From: Chloroflexi bacterium RBG_13_53_26
Lineage (GTDB): Bacteria > Chloroflexota > Dehalococcoidia > UBA2247 > RBG-13-53-26
Assembly: GCA_001795035.1 (NCBI GenBank)
Contig: MGMW01000085.1
Coordinates: forward strand, 1 to 18,719
Length of the DNA stretch: 18,719 nt
Direction: 5' to 3'
Part shown: in pieces, positions 13,339 through 18,719 of the stretch
Layout of the letters: the number at the start of each line of letters is the position of its first letter
Numbering within the stretch: position 1 is the first letter of the stretch
The notes under the pieces: model-generated
What the model was told of the DNA's origin: nothing
Seen by the model: the letters and a program-made list of their open reading frames with translations, nothing else
Databases searched by the model: none
Program-made: the position numbers and the translations under genes

Positions 13339-15973
13339 TGCCGAAAAAATATTGTCTTCACGCACTGAACTGTGCAGGCGGACACCGATTCTCGCCCTCA
13401 ACACCGAAGAGGAAGGCGGCTGCGGCGTCACCGGATTTATCTGTTCCATCCCCGTGACCGGGAAAAATATCTTCGCGCCTTCCGTGCAGATGCATAACCG
13501 GGGCAATGGGAAAGGCGGCGGCATTGGCGCCGTCGGATTTATCCCCGAGGCCCTCGGTGTTTCAAGGCAGGTCTTGGACGAGGACTACATGTTCCACATC
13601 GCCCTCCTGGATGCCGGCGTGGCGGATGATCTTGAAAACACCTTCATCAGGCCGCACTTCAAGATTGACAAATCCGAGAAGCTCGCCACGCTCGATGACC
13701 ATCGCAGTATCGGTCTGGATGTCAGACCCCCGGATGTTATGCGTTACTTCGTCCGTGTCAAGGACGACGTCCTGGATAGATTCATCGCGGAGAACCATTT
13801 CACCTCCCTGGACCGGCGCGACGCCGAGGACGAGTTTGTCTATCAGAACAGCTTCAGGATCAACAAGCGATATTATGCCTCCCTCGGCGAAAAAAAGGCC
13901 TTTGTCATGTCCCATGGCCGGAACATGATGATCCTGAAGATCGTCGGCTATGCTGAGAACGTCGTCCGCTATTATAAACTGGATGATTTCAAGGCCCACA
14001 CCTGGCTGGCCCACCAGCGCTATCCGACCCGCGGCCGGGTTTGGCATCCCGGCGGCTGTCATCCCTTCAGTGCGCTCAACGAGGCGCTGGTGCACAACGG
14101 CGACTTTGCCAACTACCAGTCCGTTTACGAATATCTCAAACAGCGCAACTACCACCCCCTGTTTCTGACCGATACGGAGGAGGCGGCGCTCCTGCTTGAT
14201 CTGTGGAGCAGGGTCTACAAATATCCCCTGGAATACCTGATCGAGGCCATGGCGCCGACCACGGAGATGGACTTCGACATGCTGCCGGCACAAAAGCAGG
14301 CGCTGTACAAGGCTATTCAGACTCACCACGTCTATGCATCGCCCGACGGGCCGTGGTTCTTCATTATCGCCCGCAATGACGTACAGAACGATCAGTTCCA
14401 ACTGATCGGCCTCACGGATACGGCCATGCTCAGGCCGCAGGTGTTTGCCCTGCAGGAGGGCGAGGTGCAGATCGGCCTGATCTGCTCGGAAAAACAGGCC
14501 ATCGATGCGACGCTTATCTCGCTGGAGCGGGAAGATCCGCGCTTTAGGCCCATTGCCGACAAATACTGGAACGCCCGCGGCGGCAGTCATACCGACGGTG
14601 GTGCGTTCATCTTCAGTCTGAAGGATACCGGCGACGGCTCGGGCACCAAGCAGCTCATCTGTACCGACAAATTCGGGAAGGTGATCGAAACAGCCAAGGA
14701 TAAGGTCATCTGCGATATCTCGAAGAAGTTGAAAGAAACAACGGCCGAAGGCAAGGCCATGGAAGAGAGTCTCCGTGGTTTATTCGCGGAAGCAGACGGG
14801 TCCTCTGCAGCGCACAAGATTTTTGCCTATGTCCGGGACGCTATGGGGGGATTTGATGCCGAGAGGTTCAGGTTTGCGATTGAAACCATCAAAGGTCAGG
14901 CTCTGAAAAATGATACCTTCAAGCAAACGGCCATCACAGCCCTGACCCTGTTGAACGACCGGCGCTACCATACCGGCAGGATCAAGCGCAGCTCCGTGCA
15001 GCATGTCCTGAAAATCAACCTGGATGAGATCCTGGCCGCCACGCCCATGATTGCGGAAAAAACGGCGTCGCAGTTCAGTCAAATCGATTTTGCCACCCGT
15101 GATACCCTGCAGGCGCCGCAGCAGAACAATCAGATACTTGTCATCGATGCGGAGCATTTTGAGCCGGAAGGCGATAACTGCGATGCGGTGATGATAGTCA
15201 AGGCCTACAAACTCGGCTGGCGACGCTTCATCGTGTACAAATACCGCGGCCAGCGGTTTACGGGCTGCGGCTGCGGTCCGGCGACCAAGGGCGTGCGGAT
15301 CGACGTCTACGGCTCATCCGGCGACTATCTGGCGTCGGGTATCGACGGTATGGAGATCTACGTGCACGGCAACGCCCAGGATCAACTCTGTCAGATCATG
15401 AAAGAGGGCAAGCTGGTGGTCTTCGGCGATGTCGGGCAGACATTCATGTACGGCGCCAAGGGAGGCGCGGCCTATATCATGGGCAATGCTGCCGGACGCC
15501 CCCTGATCAATGCCGTCGGCAAGCCGCGCGTGGTCATCAACGGCACTGCCCTTGACTACCTGGCCGAATCCTTCATGGCCGGCGATCCGCTGGGCGGTGG
15601 TGGGTTTGTCATCCTGAACGGCATCGGCTTCGATGACAATGACGGGTCGATCCGGGAGTATGAATCGCCTTATCCGGGGTCCAATATCTTTTCCCTGGCC
15701 TCCGGCGGTGCGATCTATGTGCGCGACCCGCACCGGAAACTGGTTGATGAGCAGCTCAATGGCGGCGAGTTCGCCAAGATCACGGATGCCGACTGGAAAC
15801 TGATCCAGCCCTATCTCGAGGAGAATGAAAGACTTTTCGACATCACCATCGACCGGCTTTTGACGATTGACGATGGGAAAAGGGCCCCCAAAGACGTCTA
15901 CAGAAAGATCAGGCCGAAAAAGACAGCGGCCTCTGCCAAAGACGACGACGGGTTGAGTGAGTCGGTGCACTGA
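13331..15973 (+). CDS. Glutamate synthase glutaminase (GATase type 2) plus GXGXG domain fusion (880 aa)
   Basis: Residues 31 to about 400 are an Ntn-type glutaminase: nucleophile candidate Cys31 (GGCGVTGFI), QMHNRGNGKGGGIG, LAHQRYPTRG, HNGDFANY and DTEEAALLLDL. Residues about 600-820 are the GXGXG beta-helix (GCGCGPATKGVRIDVYG, YVHGNAQDQ, DVGQTFMYGAKGG, GNAAGRPLINAVG). These are glutamate synthase domains 1 and 3, so with the preceding genes every piece of the large subunit is encoded, split over three proteins. The 30 residues before Cys31 would need removal to expose the nucleophile; N-terminal propeptide cleavage is normal in GltB. ATG 13331 is chosen over ATG 13310 because GGAG lies 10 nt upstream; the longer form would add 7 residues. 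It overlaps the previous stop by 8 nt. Confidence 0.92.
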   Translation: MDSAEKILSSRTELCRRTPILALNTEEEGGCGVTGFICSIPVTGKNIFAPSVQMHNRGNGKGGGIGAVGFIPEALGVSRQVLDEDYMFHIALLDAGVADDLENTFIRPHFKIDKSEKLATLDDHRSIGLDVRPPDVMRYFVRVKDDVLDRFIAENHFTSLDRRDAEDEFVYQNSFRINKRYYASLGEKKAFVMSHGRNMMILKIVGYAENVVRYYKLDDFKAHTWLAHQRYPTRGRVWHPGGCHPFSALNEALVHNGDFANYQSVYEYLKQRNYHPLFLTDTEEAALLLDLWSRVYKYPLEYLIEAMAPTTEMDFDMLPAQKQALYKAIQTHHVYASPDGPWFFIIARNDVQNDQFQLIGLTDTAMLRPQVFALQEGEVQIGLICSEKQAIDATLISLEREDPRFRPIADKYWNARGGSHTDGGAFIFSLKDTGDGSGTKQLICTDKFGKVIETAKDKVICDISKKLKETTAEGKAMEESLRGLFAEADGSSAAHKIFAYVRDAMGGFDAERFRFAIETIKGQALKNDTFKQTAITALTLLNDRRYHTGRIKRSSVQHVLKINLDEILAATPMIAEKTASQFSQIDFATRDTLQAPQQNNQILVIDAEHFEPEGDNCDAVMIVKAYKLGWRRFIVYKYRGQRFTGCGCGPATKGVRIDVYGSSGDYLASGIDGMEIYVHGNAQDQLCQIMKEGKLVVFGDVGQTFMYGAKGGAAYIMGNAAGRPLINAVGKPRVVINGTALDYLAESFMAGDPLGGGGFVILNGIGFDDNDGSIREYESPYPGSNIFSLASGGAIYVRDPHRKLVDEQLNGGEFAKITDADWKLIQPYLEENERLFDITIDRLLTIDDGKRAPKDVYRKIRPKKTAASAKDDDGLSESVH

Positions 15974-16118
15974 GGCCACCTTGAGCCGCAGCGAAAGAGG
16001 ACTTGACATCCAACGCAAGTCTGGGCTGGTCTTCTACGCGTCAAATGGGTATCAGCAGTACGGTCGTGCCTATCTAGGGTCGGGGGAGCTTGAAAAGGCT
16101 CCCAGGGACGACTTGTAG
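15957..16118 (+). other. Possible gene fragment or small ORF after the glutamate synthase block (53 codons)
   Basis: An open frame from GTG 15957 (TTG at 15981 also possible) ends at TAG 16116-16118. It includes the protein-like stretch SGLVFYASNGYQQYGRAYLG followed by SGELEKAPRDDL. No ribosome site is convincing and I do not recognise a family. It may be the tail of a gene cut when the upstream block arrived, or chance. Between 16119 and 16178 I see nothing. Confidence 0.2.
16084..16103 (+). terminator. Weak hairpin downstream of the glutamate synthase block
   Basis: GGGAGC (16084-16089) pairs with GCTCCC (16098-16103) over an 8-nt loop, extendable by one G-U pair. There is no T run after it, so it is at best a Rho-type or pause element. 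Confidence 0.25.
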
Positions 16119-16178
16119 TCTAATACTTTAACATCTTCAGGCAATTTCATCCTCAGAATCTCTTGACCTTGTCATCTG

Positions 16179-16216
16179 TTAACGCAGATGTAACATCGCT
16201 GAAATCTTTTGGAAAC
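16179..16216 (+). promoter_or_regulatory. GlnR-box-like array of four pentamers with 11-bp period, upstream of amt operon
   Basis: TTAAC (16179-16183), GTAAC (16190-16194), GAAAT (16201-16205) and GAAAC (16212-16216) follow one another with exactly six bases between each. The published actinobacterial GlnR site is an alternation of GTNAC-like and GAAAC-like pentamers with 6-bp spacers, so both motif and period fit. OmpR-type dimers bind repeats at this helical spacing. A GlnR-like regulator is encoded at 7592-8260. A TATTCT at 16227-16232 could be the -10 box if the protein activates. Binding itself is inferred. Confidence 0.55.
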
Positions 16217-16255
16217 CTCCGTTCCTTATTCTGTGACTACAAATGAAACGGAGGT
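16215..16255 (+). promoter_or_regulatory. Leader hairpin that would hide the ribosome site of the small ORF
   Basis: ACCTCCGTT (16215-16223) is perfectly complementary to AACGGAGGT (16247-16255), and the latter contains the Shine-Dalgarno sequence placed 5 nt before ATG 16261. If transcription starts upstream of 16215, the RNA could fold and block ribosome entry. If it starts at about 16239, the 5' arm would be absent. A GGAA, 7 nt, TTCC dyad (16211-16225) overlaps the 5' arm. Confidence 0.4.
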
Positions 16256-16260
16256 GGATT

Positions 16261-16371
16261 ATGGCAAGCAAACCCCTGGGAGAGCTGAAGACGGAGTTGT
16301 CATATACCGATCGCAATCCGAAAGGTATTGTCACGTATTGCCAGCGGAGAAGACAAGAAGTGCAGGTGTAA
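16261..16371 (+). CDS. Small ORF of 36 codons leading the amt operon
   Basis: The product begins MASKPLGELKTELSYTDRNP and ends in a basic, glutamine-rich tail with one Cys. The ATG is preceded by a very strong GGAGGTGG, and the stop lies 27 nt before amt, which has its own GGAGG. I do not recognise a family. The excellent ribosome site, the hairpin covering that site and the position suggest a translated leader or small regulatory protein. An overlapping ORF in another frame (16209-16397) lacks a ribosome site. Coding status is plausible but unproven. Confidence 0.5.
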   Translation: MASKPLGELKTELSYTDRNPKGIVTYCQRRRQEVQV

Positions 16372-16398
16372 TCAAAGACCTAGTAAAGGAGGATTGAG

Positions 16399-17622
16399 AT
16401 GTCCGCGGGCGATACTGCTTGGATTCTGATTTCTACAGCTCTGGTGATGTTGATGACGCCTGGATTGGCCCTGTTCTATGGTGGCATGGTAAGGCGGAAG
16501 AATGTTCTTTCCACTATGATGATGAGCTTCGCCATCCTTGCCGTTATCGGCATCCTCTGGGTGCTCTATGGCTATACTCTGGCTTTTGGACCAGATAAAG
16601 GCGGAATAATCGGCGGACTTAACTGGATAGGACTAAGCGGGGTTGGACAGGAACCGTCTTCGGTGTATGCCACAACAGTTCCCCATCTGGCCTTCGTGAT
16701 GTTTCAGGGTATGTTTGCTATCATTACCGTCGCACTGATCACCGGAGCCGTGGTGGAGCGGATCAAATTCAGTGCGTTATTGATCTTTTCAGTTCTCTGG
16801 TTTACCTTAGTGTACTGTCCGGTAGCTCACTGGGTGTGGGGCAGTGGGGGTTGGCTGGCAGAGTTGGGCGCTCTTGACTTTGCCGGTGGCACAGTGGTGC
16901 ACATAACTGCTGGTATCTCAGCGATAGCTGTGGCCCTGGTGCTTGGGCCCCGCAAGGGGTTTGCGGAGAAGCAGGCTATGGAGCCTGGCAATATTCCGAT
17001 GGTGGCACTGGGTGCAGCTCTACTCTGGTTCGGTTGGTTTGGCTTCAATGCCGGCAGTGCTCTGACCTCTGGTGGCCTGGCAGCCAGTGCTTTTATAGCC
17101 ACCAATACCGCCGCTTGCTCGGCAGCTTTCACTTGGATAGCCTTGGGCTGGATCCATCGACGTCCATCTCTCTTGGGAGTTGCCACCGGTGCTGTAGTCG
17201 GACTGGTAGCGATCACACCGGCTGCAGGCTTTGTCGATCCTATTGCTGCCATACCCATAGGCATGGTGGCTGCAGCGATCTCCTACTACGTGATGATGTG
17301 GAGATCGAGGCAGAGTGTAGATGAATCTCTCGATGTGTGGGCATGCCATGGCATGGGAGGTACATGGGGCGCCTTGGCTGCGGGTATATTTGCCAGTGCT
17401 GCCATCAACTCAGCAGGGGCTGATGGTCTGATCCACGGTAATGTTGCCTTACTGGCTAAACAGCTTGCTGCCGTGGCTGTTGTCTGGGTCTTTGCCTTTG
17501 GCGCTACGTGGATTATCGCCAAGATTGTCAAGGCTGTCGTTGGGTTGAGGGTGAAAGGTGAAGAGGAGGTGGTAGGATTGGATATATCTCAACATGGCGA
17601 AAGGGCCTATGGAGGTATATAG
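16399..17622 (+). CDS. amt: Ammonium transporter Amt (407 aa)
   Basis: Amt is a trimeric inner-membrane ammonium channel. The sequence is highly hydrophobic, with about eleven membrane segments. It has the conserved Asp160 before the first pore histidine His168 (FAGGTVVHITAG) and the second pore histidine His317 (ACHGMGGTWG). There is no long signal peptide: MSAGDTAWIL goes directly into the first helix, as in mature Amt proteins. The C-terminal tail (EEVVGLDISQHGERAYGG) is the part that contacts PII in the family. AAAGGAGG lies 6 nt upstream of the ATG. The PII gene begins 3 nt after the stop, the common amtB-glnK order in either orientation. Expression is likely governed by the repeat array and leader at 16179-16255. 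Confidence 0.97.
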   Translation: MSAGDTAWILISTALVMLMTPGLALFYGGMVRRKNVLSTMMMSFAILAVIGILWVLYGYTLAFGPDKGGIIGGLNWIGLSGVGQEPSSVYATTVPHLAFVMFQGMFAIITVALITGAVVERIKFSALLIFSVLWFTLVYCPVAHWVWGSGGWLAELGALDFAGGTVVHITAGISAIAVALVLGPRKGFAEKQAMEPGNIPMVALGAALLWFGWFGFNAGSALTSGGLAASAFIATNTAACSAAFTWIALGWIHRRPSLLGVATGAVVGLVAITPAAGFVDPIAAIPIGMVAAAISYYVMMWRSRQSVDESLDVWACHGMGGTWGALAAGIFASAAINSAGADGLIHGNVALLAKQLAAVAVVWVFAFGATWIIAKIVKAVVGLRVKGEEEVVGLDISQHGERAYGGI

Positions 17623-17625
17623 ACG

Positions 17626-17964
17626 ATGAAGAAGATTGAGGCTATTATTAGGCAAGAGAAACTGGAGCCGGTCAGGGCAGCGCTGGAGGGAATAGGCATT
17701 CTTGGTATGACGGTGATGGAAGTCAGCGGCCGCGGTCGCCAGAAAGGCATCCCATTACAGTGGAGAGCTGGGGAATACAGGGTGGAATTCCTGCCCAAGG
17801 TGAAGATAGAGGTGGTGGTTCTAGATGAAGATCTGGGCAAGGCCCTGAACACCATTATGACCAGGGCCAGGACTGGTGATCGCGGAGATGGCAAGATATT
17901 CGTCTTGCCTATCGAAAATGCTATCAGGGTCCGCACAGGAGACGTAGGCGAGAATGCTATCTAG
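17626..17964 (+). CDS. glnB: PII-family nitrogen regulatory protein (GlnB/GlnK, 112 aa)
   Basis: PII proteins bind 2-oxoglutarate and ATP/ADP and control Amt, GlnA and other partners. Arg38, Gln39 and Tyr51 fall at the standard positions (GRGRQKG, AGEYRVEFLPKVKIE), so the T-loop could in principle be uridylylated; no GlnD is in the window. The C-terminal signature TGDRGDGKIFVLPIENAIRV with RTGDVGENAI is complete. Length is normal. The ribosome site GGAGG lies inside the end of amt, so the two genes are translationally linked. Being next to amt, it is functionally a GlnK-type PII. Confidence 0.96.
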   Translation: MKKIEAIIRQEKLEPVRAALEGIGILGMTVMEVSGRGRQKGIPLQWRAGEYRVEFLPKVKIEVVVLDEDLGKALNTIMTRARTGDRGDGKIFVLPIENAIRVRTGDVGENAI

Positions 17965-17994
17965 GCTGGAAGAGGTAAGAAGTCGAGTCAATTT

Positions 17995-18008
17995 GGGGCG
18001 ATGGCCCC
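17995..18008 (+). promoter_or_regulatory. Short hairpin between the PII gene and glnA
   Basis: GGGGC (17995-17999) and GCCCC (18004-18008) enclose GATG, giving a small but GC-rich stem 27 nt before the glnA ATG. It could trim or separate glnA messenger from amt-PII messenger. No T run follows, so read-through is expected. Confidence 0.25.
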
Positions 18009-18035
18009 GTCGTATTGGCCAAGAAAGGAGGCAAA

Positions 18036-18719
18036 ATGGCAGCAAGCAGAACTAGGAAAGAAGGCAAGGAGTACGTTCTCAAGGAGGCCAAGGACCACGA
18101 TGTAAAGTTCATCAGGCTTTGGTTCACCGACATTCTGGGGATGCTCAAGAGCTTCGCTATCACTGTGGAAGAACTGGAAGGTGCTCTGGAGGAAGGCATG
18201 GGTTTTGATGGCTCGTCCATCCAGGGGTTTGCTCGTATTGACGAGAGCGACATGATGGCTCTACCTGACACTGATACCTTTCAGCTTCTGCCCTGGAGGC
18301 CTACCGAGCACCACGCTGTGGCCAGGATGTTCTGTGACGTCCTGCGGCCTGGAGGTGAACCGTTCCAGGGCGACCCGAGGTATGTCCTTAAGAGGAACCT
18401 GAAGCGGGCGGCGGATATGGGGTACACCTACTATGTGGGACCGGAACTGGAGTATTTCTATTTCAAGAATTCGCTGGGCACTGATACTCTTGATGAGGGC
18501 GGGTACTTCGACATGACACCGCTGGACTTGGGCACTGACCTCAGACGAGAGACAGTCTTGACCCTGGAGGAGATGGGCATTGGTGTTGAATATTCCCATC
18601 ATGAAGTGGCTAGCAGCCAGCATGAGGTAGACATGAGGTACACGGATGCCTTGACAATGGCCGACAGCGTGATGACCTACCGTCTGGTGGTGAAGCAGGT
18701 GGCCATGAAGCATGGTGTC
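18036..18719 (+). CDS. glnA: Glutamine synthetase type I, N-terminal half (228 codons, cut by window end)
   Basis: GlnA makes glutamine from glutamate, ammonium and ATP in the cytoplasm. The beta-grasp domain carries FTDILGMLKSF and GFDGSSIQGF (residues 57-66). The catalytic domain begins with the metal-ligand motif GPELEYFYF (Glu137, Glu139) and the HHEVASSQHEVD stretch, a slight variant of the usual GQHE motif. The frame is open to the last base, so about half of a roughly 440-470 residue protein is present; the adenylylation and feedback regions are not visible. AAAGGAGG lies 5 nt before the ATG. It is 71 nt after the PII gene on the same strand and probably belongs to the amt operon. Confidence 0.96.
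   Translation, partial: MAASRTRKEGKEYVLKEAKDHDVKFIRLWFTDILGMLKSFAITVEELEGALEEGMGFDGSSIQGFARIDESDMMALPDTDTFQLLPWRPTEHHAVARMFCDVLRPGGEPFQGDPRYVLKRNLKRAADMGYTYYVGPELEYFYFKNSLGTDTLDEGGYFDMTPLDLGTDLRRETVLTLEEMGIGVEYSHHEVASSQHEVDMRYTDALTMADSVMTYRLVVKQVAMKHGV

Noticed and set aside
13562..14590. Long minus-strand open frame of 342 codons
   Set aside because: It lies wholly antisense to the glutaminase/GXGXG gene, whose plus frame has clear conserved motifs. Long antisense frames are expected in this C-rich codon context.
15314..16018. Minus-strand open frame of 234 codons
   Set aside because: Antisense to the GXGXG domain; no family features. The same applies to the minus frame at 9509-10408.
16211..16225. 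GGAA, 7 nt, TTCC dyad as an NrpR operator
   Set aside because: The methanococcal NrpR operator has a 6-nt spacer. One base off and a single copy is too weak to call, although the location before amt is suggestive.
16209..16397. 62-codon plus frame before amt
   Set aside because: It has no ribosome site and overlaps the 36-codon ORF at 16261-16371, which has a strong one.
1..18719. CRISPR arrays, tRNA or rRNA genes, insertion sequences
   Set aside because: No regularly spaced repeats, no tRNA-like or rRNA segments and no transposase reading frame were found.

Overview
The window reads as chromosomal DNA of an anaerobic bacterium, dominated by iron-sulfur redox enzymes and nitrogen assimilation. 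An orphan OmpR-type regulator resembling GlnR, an NrpR-family nitrogen repressor, an NADH-diaphorase (NuoE/NuoF/2Fe-2S) module and a CooF-like ferredoxin relic suggest an uncultured Chloroflexota (Dehalococcoidia-like) lineage. That placement is an inference from gene content only.

Layout. (1) Positions 1-3733, minus strand: one apparent transcription unit, hisF1, nuoE, nuoF, then a 2Fe-2S/4Fe-4S protein cut by the window edge. It is headed by a consensus sigma70-type promoter whose -10 box is touched by a palindrome. (2) Positions 3756-6500, plus strand: pdxT, then hisH and a second hisF. These are interleaved with two gene relics: a decayed CooF-like ferredoxin before hisH, and the first 44 codons of an FAD/NAD(P) oxidoreductase after it. 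A second copy of the palindrome sits before the ferredoxin relic. (3) Positions 6570-8260: nrpR followed by a GlnR-like response regulator with no phosphoacceptor Asp. (4) Positions 8277-8556: remains of an ADP-forming acyl-CoA synthetase. (5) Positions 8543-15973: a compact four-gene block encoding a dispersed glutamate synthase. It consists of a GlcD/GlcF-like FAD and 4Fe-4S dehydrogenase, a glutamate-synthase-like FMN-domain protein lacking the 3Fe-4S cysteines, a second FMN-domain protein that has them, and a glutaminase plus GXGXG protein. Its codon use is richer in C-ending codons than the flanks. (6) Positions 16179-18719: a regulatory leader, a 36-codon small ORF, amt, a PII gene and the first half of glnA.

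How it fits together. Amt imports ammonium, PII reports nitrogen and energy status, and GlnA makes glutamine. The dispersed glutamate synthase would pass amide nitrogen from glutamine to 2-oxoglutarate. Its electrons probably come through ferredoxin-like domains and an FAD/Fe-S subunit rather than the usual GltD subunit. NrpR and the GlnR-like protein are two unrelated nitrogen regulators encoded side by side. Upstream of amt there are four pentamers (TTAAC, GTAAC, GAAAT, GAAAC) spaced exactly 11 bp apart, which is the architecture of a GlnR binding site. The composite glutamate synthase with its local regulatory circuit is the best candidate here for an under-described system.
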